A stretch of 64,000 bases of DNA, from the NCBI RefSeq assembly GCF_013761175.1, contig NZ_JACDUR010000008.1:578546-642545 (forward strand). Reading direction: 5' to 3'. The DNA is from Nonomuraea soli (GTDB lineage: Bacteria; Actinomycetota; Actinomycetes; Streptosporangiales; Streptosporangiaceae). Below are positions 42,869-52,188 of the stretch, piece after piece. The notes under the pieces were generated by a model. The model had not been told where the DNA came from. It worked only from the letters and a program-made list of their open reading frames with translations, and searched no databases. Position 1 is the first letter of the stretch; each line of letters begins with the position of its first letter. Made by a program: the position numbers and the translations under genes.

Positions 42869-43933
42869 TCAGAGGGATGGGGAGGAGGACGGGGGTCGGT
42901 CACGTAGCCGGGTCCTGAGCTGGTCCAGCTCGGTGCGGACCCGGTTGAGCTCGTGCACGGCGAAATCGGGCAGGGACGGGGTGGTGAAGCGCACGGTGCC
43001 GTCCTCGACGACGACACCGTCACGCTCGGCCGAGCGCTGGTTGAAGGCGACCGCCTCCTCCAGGCTCAGCCCGGCGGGCAGGTCCAGTTCCAGGTGAGTG
43101 CCGGCGGCACGCACCGGATAGCCGCCGGGCAGGCCGAACGGGCCCGGCAGGCTGGTGTGCTGGACCGCCCCGGTCAGCAGCCCGGTGAGGAATCGGGCGG
43201 CGGCCAGGCCGGTGATGTGGTTGAGCTCGCTGCGCGTGGCGGCCCGCTGGGCGGCCAGCGCCTTGCCGACCTCCGCCACCTCCTCGCCCTCCAGCCACGC
43301 CCTGGCCTCCTCCGGCTGGGCGTGCAGGTGGGCGTGGTGGGCCAGGACGGCCAGGCGGTCGGCGGGCGCGAGGCCGAGCGCGGAGCGCAGGCTCGCGGCC
43401 AGCAGGCTGACGTTGCCGATGCCGCACAGCACGGGGACGCCGTGGGCGTCGAGCACCGGGTTGACCGCGTCGGGGAAACACGCGTTGACGAACCACGCTC
43501 GCGGGCAGGCCGCGTTGAGGGCGCGGCCGACACGTAGCGCGAACTCGGCCTGGAAGGGCAGGGTCACGCCGAACCCGGCCTCACGGACGAACGCCGTCCA
43601 CGCCGAGGGGGCCAGCGTGTGCTCCCAGGGCGACTGGGTGGAGGCGGCGAGTACGACACCCGCCGGGTCGAGAGCGGAAAGCGAACGTGCCAGGTCGTCG
43701 CCGGCGAGATCCATCGTGATCGCCCGGACGGTCATCGAGGTGCCTGACAGGGCGGCGCGGGTGGCGGTGACGTAGGCGAGTTCGGCGGTGCGGTCGAGGC
43801 TGCGGCCCGCGATCACGAGATCGAGCGGGGTCGTCGTCGTGGCGAGCGCGTACGCGATGCCTCGGGCGAGCCCACCCGTGCCGATCAGGACGAGTGTGGT
43901 CTTGGACAAACGGTGAGGCTCCTGGAACGTCAT
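42869..43933 (-). CDS. NAD(P)-binding dehydrogenase-like protein
   Basis: A 354-residue protein with an N-terminal Rossmann motif, TLVLIGTGGLARGIAYAL, followed by LDLVIAGRSLDR, similar to saccharopine-dehydrogenase-like or semialdehyde-dehydrogenase-like proteins. The rest gives no clear catalytic signature. Start 43933 was chosen because it precedes the Rossmann strand by only 10 residues; the longer frame to 43996 runs into a predicted promoter. It is paired with the PLP-fold-like gene downstream, and the two may together make an unusual building block. Partner and substrate are unknown. Confidence 0.6.
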   Translation of the reverse strand: MTFQEPHRLSKTTLVLIGTGGLARGIAYALATTTTPLDLVIAGRSLDRTAELAYVTATRAALSGTSMTVRAITMDLAGDDLARSLSALDPAGVVLAASTQSPWEHTLAPSAWTAFVREAGFGVTLPFQAEFALRVGRALNAACPRAWFVNACFPDAVNPVLDAHGVPVLCGIGNVSLLAASLRSALGLAPADRLAVLAHHAHLHAQPEEARAWLEGEEVAEVGKALAAQRAATRSELNHITGLAAARFLTGLLTGAVQHTSLPGPFGLPGGYPVRAAGTHLELDLPAGLSLEEAVAFNQRSAERDGVVVEDGTVRFTTPSLPDFAVHELNRVRTELDQLRTRLRDRPPSSSPSL

Positions 43934-43950
43934 TGTTCTGGGAAACGAAA

Positions 43951-44009
43951 TCCGGCCCGGGTTCGCCAGGCCGGAAATCATTGTGGTGATCCACACGAAC
44001 TACTGTCAA
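43951..44009 (-). promoter_or_regulatory. Possible internal promoter, dyad and hairpin in NRPS operon
   Basis: In an AT-richer 122-bp gap the minus strand has TTGACA (44004-44009) and CACAAT (43980-43985) with 18 bp between. A dyad TGTGG/CCACA (43982-43995) overlaps the -10. A 7-bp stem TCCGGCC/GGCCGGA (43951-43975) follows. Together these could restart or attenuate transcription after the frameshifted A-PCP-C gene. Confidence 0.4.
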
Positions 44010-44055
44010 ATGCCTTGTCGAAGACCTTGAAAACGATAATTCGTAACACGAAGTA

Positions 44056-46598
44056 TCATTTGCGTGAAGCCAATTCTCTATCGATCAGGTCGAGATTGTC
44101 GGCGATTTCCGCACCCGCAATGGCGTCGGGAAGTTCGTCCTCCATGAGGCGCAGTTCGCCGACGGCGGCGGCGGTCCGCTCGGGCAGCGGCAGCGTGACG
44201 CGCCCGCCCCTGCCGCGTCCCGGACCGTCGGTGGCGGACAGCACCTCGTACGGCGGAGCGGCTCCGGCCAGTTCGTCGGCCCAGTAGGCGCGCAGTGGCT
44301 CCAGCCCGGCGAGGGCCTGCTGCTCGGCCAGCGCGACGTCACCCACCTGGAAGGCGGGTGCGCCGGTGACGGCCGGGTGCCCCGTGCCCGGGATATGGCG
44401 GGCGAGCTCGGCCATGAGGACAGCGATCGACCAGCCGTCGAACGCCGTGTGGTCGCTCGACACCAGCAGGTCGGCGCTCGCGTCGCCGACCCAGAGCAGG
44501 TCGGCGCGCAGCAACGGCGTGTCCGCGGTCAGGTCGAACCCGGCCACGGGCAGGGCTGCGACGTAGGCGTCCTGCCCGGCGGCGTCCATCGACCGCAGGT
44601 CGTGCACCGTGACGGGGACGGGCTTCGGCGGCATCACCGACGTTTCCTGGATTCCTCCTGCGCCGGTGACGATGACGCTGCGCAGCACCTCGTGTTCGGC
44701 CACGAGCCGGTCGAGGGCCCGCTGGACGGGATCGGGCGTGTCGATGCCGTGCACCCGCAGCCGTACCGCGATCGCCGTGGCCGTGGTGCTCTGGCCGACC
44801 TCGCGCAGCAGCCACATGCCCTGCTGGGCGGCGGTGAGGGGGTATCGAGTGCGGCCGTGATGGCGGGAGAGCGCGCCGACGGGTTCCGCGACGGGTTCCG
44901 CAGCGACGTATTCGGCCAGTTCGGCGACGGTGGGACGGCCGAGGAAGGCGGTGAGGGGCACGCGGACGCCCAGCTCGGTCTCGATGCGGGCGCAGGCCTG
45001 GGCGGCGGCCATGGAGTGCCCGCCGAGGTCGAGGAAGTGGTCGTGGACGCCGACGGGATCCGGGCTACCGAGCACGCCGGCGACGATGCCTGCCAGGCGC
45101 TGCTCGATCTCGGTGCCGGGTGTGGTGCCGGGCGGAGGGCCCGCCGGGGCATCGGGTCGAGGTCCATCGCGGCCAGCCGAGCCCGGTCGATCTTGCCGGT
45201 GGGGCCGAGCGGTAACCGCTCCATGACGACGACGCGAGCAGGCACCATGTGGTCCGGTAACCGCTCCCGTACCCACGCCCGCAACCCGGCGGGCGTGGCG
45301 TCGCCCTCCACGTACGCCACCAGCCGGCGGATTCCCGACTGGTCGGCGCGGGCGAGGACGGCCGCGTTGCGCACCCGCGGGTGCCGCGCCAGCGCGGCCC
45401 TGACCTCGCCGAGCTCGACCCGGAACCCGGCGACCTTCACCTGATCGTCATCACGCCCGGCGTAGACGAAGGCCCCGCCCTCGACCCGAGCCTGATCCCC
45501 TGTCCGGTAGTGGCGCTCACCCTCGCGGACGACGAACCGGGACGCCGTGAGCTCGGCCCTGTCGAGGTAGCCGCGTCCGACGAGCGGCCCCGACACCCAC
45601 AACTCGCCCGTCTCCCCGTCGGCCACACGACGCCCGTCGGGGTCGCGTACCGACAGCACCGACCCGGCGTGTCCGAGCCCGATCGGGGGCTCCCCGGTGG
45701 AGTCGCGGGGGACGTCGTGGGAACCGCAGGTCACGGTGCATTCGGTCGGACCGTATACGTTTACAACGCGGCGCACGCCCGGGTTCGCGTAGATCCGATC
45801 CACCAGGGCCCGGGTCAGCGGCTCGCCACCGGAGACGACGGTCCGCACGCCGGCGGGCAGCGGCTGGGCCAGCAGCGAGACCAGGGCCGAGGGCGCGCCG
45901 TACACGGTGGTGACCTCGTCACGCGCGGGCAGGGTGGGCAGGGCGAGCAGGTTGTCGGCGAGGATCACCGTGCCCCCGCAGATCAGCGGAAGGAACAGCT
46001 GGCTGACCGAGGGGTCGAAGCAGATCGAGGTGGCCGCCAGCATGCCCGCGACCTCGTCGGCGAAGAAGCCGCTCTCGGCGGTCAGCAGGGCCATGAGGTT
46101 GCGGTGCTCGATGACCACGCCCTTGGGCAGGCCGGTCGAACCCGAGGTGTACATGATGTAGGCGGCGTCGCCGTCGGCGCCCGGCGCGTCGGGCGCGTGC
46201 GAGCTGGGCGCGGAATCGTGGGCGAGCACGATGGGGGTGCCCGAGCCGCGCAGGACGCCACGTCGCGCGACGTCGGCGGAGGTGATCAGGAGCTTGGCGC
46301 CGGAGTCGCGGGCGATGTGGTCGAGCCGTTCCGCGGGATAGGCGGGATCGAGCGGCACGTAGGCCGCGCCCGCCTTCCAGACGCCCAGGAGTGCCGCGAG
46401 CATCGTCGCGTCGCGGTCCAGGCAGACGCCCACGGCCGCCTCCCGGCCCGCCCCGTGGCGGCCCAGGTCGTGGGCGATGCCGTTGGCGAGGTGGTCGAGC
46501 TCAACGTAGGTGAGGCGGGTGGTGCCCGCCACGACTGCGGTGCGTTCTGGGGTGTGACGCACCTGCTGTGCAAAGGCCTCGTGGACCCGTAACGCCAT
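44056..46598 (-). CDS. NRPS A-PCP-half-C protein, interrupted by a frameshift near 45150
   Basis: From the ATG at 46598 (GAGGAG 6 nt upstream) an adenylation domain reads through YIMYTSGSTGLPKGV, NVYGPTECTV, YRTGDQARVEGG and LGPTGKIDRARLA. Then the frame decays into S/P/R-rich sequence and would stop at 44634. A different frame takes over near 45150 with a carrier protein (LGGHSMAAAQ) and the first lobe of a condensation domain (SSDHTAFDGWS), ending at 44056. The second condensation lobe is missing and is replaced by an acidic helical tail. The shift lies in a GGGCGGAGGGCCCGCC-type run. It may be a sequencing error, a pseudogene or a programmed shift. It would be the first module of the NRPS-PKS operon. 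Confidence 0.75.
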
Positions 46599-46679
46599 AG
46601 AGGTCTCCTCATCGATCACATATGACGCCGGTCAGCGTGCCATGATCCAGAGAAGAAGGTGAGGATTTGTCGGGTTGCA

Positions 46680-46701
46680 TTACCGTAACGTCATAGGTCA
46701 A
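46680..46701 (-). promoter_or_regulatory. Possible regulatory element before NRPS-PKS operon
   Basis: In the 104-bp gap between the monooxygenase stop and the first NRPS start, the minus strand has TTGACC (46696-46701) and, 7 bp downstream, the dyad TTACCGTAA (46680-46688). A matching -10 is not convincing. The NRPS operon may have its own promoter here or be read through from the aromatic operon. Confidence 0.3.
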
Positions 46702-46702
46702 G

Positions 46703-48436
46703 TCACCCCCCGAGCACCGCCCGCAACGCCTGCTCCAGCTGGGCTCCCGCGTCACCGCTCTCCTGCGCCCGCCAGGCGACGAACCGGTCGGGCCGCACCA
46801 GCACCGCTCCCGACGGCCCGTGGCCCCGGTGCCTGACCCAGGTGGAACGCACGTCGAGCAGGTCGCCGTCGCAGTGGCCGACCCTGACGACGTCGATCGG
46901 CCGGTCTTCCGCGAGCTTGGCGGCGGCCGCGCACCAGTCGTGCCCGTCCTCCCCGGCGATGAGCAGCATGCGGCCGGGCCGTACGAGCTCGTGGGTGGAC
47001 AGCCGGCGGCCCGCGTCGTCCTCCAGCCACGCGTGCGGCAGGGGGTGGCCGGGCCGGGCGGCGGGCTGGTAGAGGCGGATCGGGTCGGGATTGCAGGGTT
47101 CCGGGGTGCCGTCCTGGGCGACCGCGCCGGAGGTGTAGGTGTAGCCGTACTCCACGTTGTGCTCGTCGAACTCCATGGACTGGGCGGCGATCGCCCGCCG
47201 TACGGCGCGGGCGTGCTCGGCGTCCTCGGGCAGGCCGCTCCACACGCGGCGCAGCTGCTCCCAGTTCGACCCGGCGCCGCCGAAGAGGATCTGGCCGGTG
47301 ACGATGTGGTTGAGCGCGTTCTCCACCGAACGCTGCACGTTGCGGGCGGTGGCGGGCCTGCGCTCCGGCTCGTAGCTGTCGAGCAGTTCAGGTCCCGCGT
47401 GACCCGACAGGACGAGGGCGAGTTTCCAGGCGAGGTTGGCGGCGTCCTGGACGGCGGCGTTCAGCCCCAGGCCCCCGGTCGGCGGATGGCGGTGGGCGGC
47501 GTCGCCGAGCAGGAAGACGCGGCCGTCGCGGAACCGGTCGGCGACCACGCCCTCGATGGACCATCGGGTGATGAGGTGCACGTCGAGCGGGTGGCCGGGC
47601 AGCCCGAGCGCGTCCCGCAGGTCGGCGGTGACCTGCTCGTCGTCGAGGCCGCGCGGGTCGTCGCTGGCGTAGTTGAGGTGGACGACCCACTCCTCCGAGT
47701 CGGGGCCCCAGCGGGTGGGCCCCATCGGCACCATGGTGGCCGATCCGCCGGTGTGGGGGAGCGTCAGCCAGCGGATGAGCACGTCGGGGTCGAGCGCCCA
47801 GGGCGAGAGGTCGGCCGTGAGGTGGACGGTGGCGACGCGGGCCAGATCACGCGCGCCCTCCATGGTGACGCCGAGCGCCTTGCCGATCGTGCGCCCGCCG
47901 TCGCACGCCAGCAGGTAGCGGGCACGCACCTCGGTGGACTCGCCGGTCGAGCGGTCGAGGACGGTGGCGGTGACGCCGTCGGCGTCCTGCTCGAAGGCGG
48001 TCACCTCGTGGTGGAAGCGCACCCTGCCGGGAGCCATGCGCTCGGCGTGCTCCTTGAGGATCGGCTCCAGGCGCAGCTGCGGCAGGTTCGTCGACAGGAA
48101 GGGGCTGGCGCTGGACCAGGCGGGCGCCAGACCGCCCGCGCCCCAGCTCTCGACCAGGCCGAAGCGCCTGCCGTGGTCGGTATCGGGCCCGGCGAGCCCG
48201 GCGTACCAGCCGCTGTGGCGCATCTGCTCGGGCGGGGTGCCGCGCTCGTAGATCGCCCCGGCGACGCCGAGCCCGGCGAAGATCTCCATGGTGTGCTGGT
48301 TGAGCAGGTGCGCCTTGGGCAGCACCGACGTGGTCGGCAACGCGCTGACCAGCAGATGGTCGACGCCGAGCTGCGACAGCAGCATCGAGGCGGTCAGCCC
48401 CGCGCCGCCTCCGCCCACGATGAGCACGTCATACAT
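46703..48436 (-). CDS. FAD-dependent aromatic hydroxylase (TfdB/MhpA-like)
   Basis: A 577-residue class A flavoprotein monooxygenase. The FAD Rossmann motif is VLIVGGGGAGL at residues 4-14. The mid motif is LACDGGRTIGKALGV and the FAD ribityl motif is GDAAHRHPPTGGLGLN (about 300). The C-terminal thioredoxin-like region is typical of phenol hydroxylase/TfdB relatives. It should hydroxylate a phenolic ring with NAD(P)H and O2. It is last in a six-gene operon with a ring-cleaving dioxygenase and overlaps the amidohydrolase gene by 8 nt. It could alternatively modify the NRPS product, because the NRPS operon starts 105 bp downstream. Confidence 0.88.
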   Translation of the reverse strand: MYDVLIVGGGGAGLTASMLLSQLGVDHLLVSALPTTSVLPKAHLLNQHTMEIFAGLGVAGAIYERGTPPEQMRHSGWYAGLAGPDTDHGRRFGLVESWGAGGLAPAWSSASPFLSTNLPQLRLEPILKEHAERMAPGRVRFHHEVTAFEQDADGVTATVLDRSTGESTEVRARYLLACDGGRTIGKALGVTMEGARDLARVATVHLTADLSPWALDPDVLIRWLTLPHTGGSATMVPMGPTRWGPDSEEWVVHLNYASDDPRGLDDEQVTADLRDALGLPGHPLDVHLITRWSIEGVVADRFRDGRVFLLGDAAHRHPPTGGLGLNAAVQDAANLAWKLALVLSGHAGPELLDSYEPERRPATARNVQRSVENALNHIVTGQILFGGAGSNWEQLRRVWSGLPEDAEHARAVRRAIAAQSMEFDEHNVEYGYTYTSGAVAQDGTPEPCNPDPIRLYQPAARPGHPLPHAWLEDDAGRRLSTHELVRPGRMLLIAGEDGHDWCAAAAKLAEDRPIDVVRVGHCDGDLLDVRSTWVRHRGHGPSGAVLVRPDRFVAWRAQESGDAGAQLEQALRAVLGG

Positions 48437-49271
48437 CGAAACTCTCCTTGAAGTAGGCCACGGCGGGTTCGGGCGCGAAGGGCCAGTCGCTGCCGTAGTG
48501 CAGGTGGCCGGGCCTGGCGAAGGCGGCGAGCGCGGGGCTGGCCGACAGGGCCGTGTCGAAGTGGAAGCCGCGCAGGTCGTCGAGGATGTCGCCGAGGTCG
48601 CGGCCGGTCTCGGCGAAGACGGTGATCGCCAGGCGCTCGGCCGCGTAGGGCACGAAGCCGCCGCCGTGGGCCAGGATGAAGCGGATGTGCGGGAAGCGCC
48701 GGGGCACGTCGTGCTTGACCAGGTTGAAGGCGGCGCGGGTGGTGTCGAGCAGGAAGTCGGCGGCGAAGGGCGGGATGCCCGCGGCCGGTGGCCCCGGCAG
48801 CTGGGCCGGGTGCACGAAGACCGTCGCTCCGTGCTCGTCGAGGTGGGCCATGAGCGGGTCGAGGAGCGCGTCGCCCAGGTAGAGGCCGTCGCTGTTGGCC
48901 AGCAGCATCACCCCGTCGGCGCCCAGCTCGCCGAGCGCGTGCGCGGCCTCCTGCACGGCCGTGTCCACGTCGGGCAGGGTGAGCGTGGCGAAGAAGCCGA
49001 ACCGTCCTGGATGGTCGGCGGCCAGCTGGGCGGCGTAGGTGTTCGACTGCCTGGCCACGTAGGCGGCGTCGCCGCCGTCACCCAGGTAGGCGCCGGGCGT
49101 GGTGAGCGAGACGACGGCCTTGGCGATGCCCTGCCGTTCCATGAACTCCAGCGCCTCGGCCGGGCTCCACGAGGGCAGCGGCCTGCCACCCGGCGCGTCC
49201 ACGCCGTGCGAGCGCAACCAGCGGGCGTACGGCTCGGGGACCAGGTGCTGGTGCACGTCGACCCGGCTCAT
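48429..49271 (-). CDS. Amidohydrolase-2 family protein (ACMSD/resorcylate decarboxylase-like)
   Basis: A 280-residue metal-dependent TIM barrel. VDVHQHLVPE at residues 4-13 supplies the HxH metal site, FILAHGGGFVPY a further His, and HYGSDWPFAPEP the conserved Asp. Relatives decarboxylate aromatic or muconate-type acids (ACMSD, gamma-resorcylate and 6-methylsalicylate decarboxylases) or hydrolyse ring-cleavage products. In this operon it probably handles an aromatic acid or its ring-opened product. ATG start overlaps the upstream stop. Confidence 0.85.
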   Translation of the reverse strand: MSRVDVHQHLVPEPYARWLRSHGVDAPGGRPLPSWSPAEALEFMERQGIAKAVVSLTTPGAYLGDGGDAAYVARQSNTYAAQLAADHPGRFGFFATLTLPDVDTAVQEAAHALGELGADGVMLLANSDGLYLGDALLDPLMAHLDEHGATVFVHPAQLPGPPAAGIPPFAADFLLDTTRAAFNLVKHDVPRRFPHIRFILAHGGGFVPYAAERLAITVFAETGRDLGDILDDLRGFHFDTALSASPALAAFARPGHLHYGSDWPFAPEPAVAYFKESFDV

Positions 49272-49681
49272 GGCGTGTCCTTCAGGTAGCTCGCGCCGTA
49301 GACCCGCTCCACGGCGATCTCGAGGATCACGCGGTCCATCGCGGCCAGGTCGGCGTCGGCCATGGCGTCGACCGGCCGGCCGCCGATGCGCGACCAGACG
49401 CGGGCGGTGTCGGCGCCGATGCCCTCGGTCCTGATCCGCGCGGGGCCCTCCAGCGTGACCGACGGGTACGGCGCGGCGGCCCCGGCCACGCACAGCGAGG
49501 CCCGCCCGGTGCGTCGCACGTCGAGCGCCTTGGCACGACGAGGCTCGGTGGAGACGAGCAGGCGCTCGCCGTCGAGCGCGAAGTAGACCACCGACTGCCT
49601 GGCGGTGCCGTCGGGGCGGACCGTGGCCAGCACCCCGGCGGCCTGACGATCGAGGAAGTCGCGGACGTGCTGTTCGATCAC
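49268..49681 (-). CDS. PPOX-class flavin/F420-dependent oxidoreductase
   Basis: A 137-residue split-barrel protein of the pyridoxamine 5'-phosphate oxidase-like class: RQAAGVLATVRPDGTARQSVVYFALDGERL, then LLVSTEPRRAKALDVRRTG, the pattern of actinobacterial F420- or FMN-binding reductases (Rv1155-like). GTG start overlaps the acyl-CoA ligase stop. In the operon it might reduce an unsaturated intermediate; the cofactor cannot be decided by eye. Confidence 0.8.
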   Translation of the reverse strand: MIEQHVRDFLDRQAAGVLATVRPDGTARQSVVYFALDGERLLVSTEPRRAKALDVRRTGRASLCVAGAAAPYPSVTLEGPARIRTEGIGADTARVWSRIGGRPVDAMADADLAAMDRVILEIAVERVYGASYLKDTP

Positions 49682-51285
49682 GATGTGCTCCGGTGGCGGA
49701 TCTGGTGGCGGTCGAGGGTCGCGGCCAGGCCGGGGTCGTCGCCGATGAGCGCCACCGGACGGCCGTCCTCCAGCAGCACCTCCACCCCGGGGAACAGGCG
49801 GCGCACCGAGTCGGCGACCAGTTCGGGCTTGTACGGCTTGCCGACGGCGGTCGTCGGCAGCGTGGGCACCACGAAGACGGCCTTGGGCGCCGCGGCGGGC
49901 TCGGGAGCGCGTGCGGCGGCCCAGGCCAGCAGCTCGTCCTCGGCGACGGCGGCGCCGACGGTCACGTATGCCACCGGCACCTCGCCCGCGTGCGCGTCCG
50001 GCCTGCCCACGACGGCCGCGCCGGTCACGCCGGGGTGCGCCAGCAACGATTCCTCGATCGGCCGGGGGTCGAGATTGTGGCCGCCGCGAATGATCAGGTC
50101 CTTGGCCCGGCCGGTGAGGTAGACGTATCCGTCGGCGTCGACGTGCCCGAGGTCGCCGGTGCGCAGCCAGCCGTCGACGATCTTCCCGGCCGGGTCGGGC
50201 CCGTCGGGCCCGAGGTAGCCGGGGAAGACCGCGGGCCCGCTGATCTCCAGCTCGCCCTCGGGGGTCGCCCTGATGCGCTGGTACGGCAGGCGCAGGCCCA
50301 CGGAGCCGGGGCGCGGCGCGAAGGCCGGGGTGGCGGCGCTGACGCAGGTGGCCTCGGTCAGGCCGTACCCCTCCAGCATCGGCACCCTCGCCGACCGCTC
50401 GAACCCGTCGCGCACCGTTGACGGCAGCGGCGCGGCGCCCACCGCTCCCGCCCGCAGGCTGGAGATGTCCACCCCCTCGGGCACCGGCGGCAGCGAACTG
50501 TAGACGGTCGGCACGGCCGAGAAGGCGGTCACCCTGAACCTCTCGACGATGCGCCAGAACCCGGCCATGAGCGCCCTGTCGCGGTAGCCGAGCGGTCCGA
50601 GGCTGACGACGGTCCCGCCGTGCATGAACGGCGCCAGCCCGGTGACGTGCACGGCGTTGACGTGGAAGAGCGGGAGCCCGGCCAGCGCCACGGCGTCGCC
50701 GCCCGCGTAGGCGCCCGAGCAGCCCAGCACCCAGGCCATGTAGACCTCCATGGCGTGGGTGTGCGGCGCCACCTTGGGCGTGCCGGTCGTGCCGCCGGTG
50801 TGGAAGTAGGCGGCCAGGTCGCCGGGTTCCGGCCGGTGTCCGGTCAGCAGCCGGTCGCCCGGCTGGGCGGAGAAGTCGCTTTCGTCGGTGACGACGATCT
50901 CGGCGCCGGTGAGCGCGAAGATGTGGTCGACGTGCTCGGGCGCGAGCGACGGGTTGACCGGGTTGGCGATGCCGACGGCCTGCGCCCCCAGCAGCGCCGC
51001 GTAGGCCTTGCCGCTGTTGCGCAGCTTCAGCCCGACCGTGCCCTTGCCGGGCTCCAGCCCGAGGCTCAGGTAGTGGTTGGCGGCCTGGTGCACGCGGTGC
51101 AGCAGCTCGGCATAGGTCCAGGTCCGCTCGGGACCCTCGCCGAGCAGGTGCAGGGCGGGCTTGTCGGGCATGGCGGCGGCCGTACGGCACAGCAGCTCGT
51201 AGGTCGAGGCGGGCAGGTCGCGCTCTTCGAGTGGCACCGACTCCACACGCGGCAGGTCCTCGGGCGTCAGGACGAGGTCATTCAT
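49678..51285 (-). CDS. Acyl-CoA synthetase (ANL superfamily)
   Basis: A 535-residue AMP-forming ligase: AYFHTGGTTGTPKVAPHTH (P-loop-like A3), EGYGLTEATCVSA (A5), DGWLRTGDLGHVDADGYVYLTGR (A7) and GKPYKPELV with the catalytic Lys. No carrier domain follows, so it makes a CoA thioester, probably of an aromatic or ring-derived acid. It lies within the aromatic operon between the dioxygenase and the PPOX protein. It overlaps the downstream gene by GTGA and the upstream dioxygenase gene by 8 nt. Confidence 0.87.
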   Translation of the reverse strand: MNDLVLTPEDLPRVESVPLEERDLPASTYELLCRTAAAMPDKPALHLLGEGPERTWTYAELLHRVHQAANHYLSLGLEPGKGTVGLKLRNSGKAYAALLGAQAVGIANPVNPSLAPEHVDHIFALTGAEIVVTDESDFSAQPGDRLLTGHRPEPGDLAAYFHTGGTTGTPKVAPHTHAMEVYMAWVLGCSGAYAGGDAVALAGLPLFHVNAVHVTGLAPFMHGGTVVSLGPLGYRDRALMAGFWRIVERFRVTAFSAVPTVYSSLPPVPEGVDISSLRAGAVGAAPLPSTVRDGFERSARVPMLEGYGLTEATCVSAATPAFAPRPGSVGLRLPYQRIRATPEGELEISGPAVFPGYLGPDGPDPAGKIVDGWLRTGDLGHVDADGYVYLTGRAKDLIIRGGHNLDPRPIEESLLAHPGVTGAAVVGRPDAHAGEVPVAYVTVGAAVAEDELLAWAAARAPEPAAAPKAVFVVPTLPTTAVGKPYKPELVADSVRRLFPGVEVLLEDGRPVALIGDDPGLAATLDRHQIRHRSTS

Positions 51286-52186
51286 GGTTGCCCGCCATCA
51301 GCGCGGCCAGGTCCTCCGGCTCGATGAACGACGGCGGGACCGGCGGTCCCCAGCTGTAGAGGATCCGCATGTCGGAGAAGACCTCCGGCTTCCACACGGC
51401 CTCGTCGACGACGCAGTCGAGGTCGCTGTAGTACTCCGAGAAGTTGCCCGCCGGATCCTTGAGGTACCAGAAGAAGTTGGAGCCGATGTGGTGGCGTCCC
51501 AGGCCCCACACGTGCCGCTCGGGGTGGCCCTCCAGCATGTGGTGCGCGCCGCGCCCGATCTCGTCGACGTCCTCCACCTCCCAGGAGGTGTGGTGCAGGT
51601 AGGGCACCGGCGCGGGCTGCACGAGCACGTTGTGGTGGTCGCTGGAGCAGCGCAGGAAGGCGGCGATGCCGGGCACCTCGTCGCTGACCTTGAAGCCCAG
51701 CCCTTCGGTGAAGAAGCGCTGGCTGGCCTCCTGGTCGGTGGAGCCGAGCACCACGTGGCCGAGCTTGCGCGGCCGTACCCGCTCCTCGCGCAGGACGCCG
51801 GGCGCGCGGGCGTCGAGCCGGTCGGCGCGGCCCGGTCCGTTGTAGACGGGCGCCGGCTCGGCGGGACGGGTGATGTGTCCGGCGATCTCCACCTTGACCC
51901 GCACGCCGGTGCCGGGGTCGGTGACCGTGCCGTGGCCGTCGAGGGACAGGCCGAGGCGGGCCAGGCTCGCCTCGATGCGGGCCACGTCGTCGGGGTCGTC
52001 CACGCCGACGCCCAGGTCGACCAGGCGGCGGCTGGGCGAGTGCACCAGGCGTAGTTGCTCGCCGCCGTCGGCGGTGGCGAAGGTGTGCTCGCCGGTGGCC
52101 CGAAGGCCGAAGTCGGCGTAGTAGGCGGCGGTCTCGTCGAGGTTGGGCACGCCGATGGTGATCCGGGTCAGCCGGTGCAGTGCCAT
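51278..52186 (-). CDS. Extradiol ring-cleavage dioxygenase (VOC family)
   Basis: A 302-residue two-domain vicinal-oxygen-chelate protein. The second domain carries the Fe(II) facial triad: His in LGHVVLGS, His in YLHHTSWEV and Glu in NFSEYYSDLD. HHIGSNFFWYLKDPAGN is typical of 2,3-dihydroxybiphenyl/catechol 2,3-dioxygenase relatives. It should open a catechol-type ring produced by the flavin hydroxylase. ATG 52186 starts at the first VOC strand and lies 2 nt after the FAH stop. Confidence 0.88.
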   Translation of the reverse strand: MALHRLTRITIGVPNLDETAAYYADFGLRATGEHTFATADGGEQLRLVHSPSRRLVDLGVGVDDPDDVARIEASLARLGLSLDGHGTVTDPGTGVRVKVEIAGHITRPAEPAPVYNGPGRADRLDARAPGVLREERVRPRKLGHVVLGSTDQEASQRFFTEGLGFKVSDEVPGIAAFLRCSSDHHNVLVQPAPVPYLHHTSWEVEDVDEIGRGAHHMLEGHPERHVWGLGRHHIGSNFFWYLKDPAGNFSEYYSDLDCVVDEAVWKPEVFSDMRILYSWGPPVPPSFIEPEDLAALMAGNHE

Positions 52187-52188
52187 GG

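Noticed and set aside
44634..45150. C-terminal extension of the first adenylation protein to the stop at 44634
   Set aside because: The residues after the frame switch are S/P/R-rich shadow sequence; the carrier and condensation domains are in the other frame.
20805..46598. Predicting amino acids activated by the NRPS adenylation domains
   Set aside because: Reliable specificity codes need alignment to a reference structure, which cannot be done by eye here.
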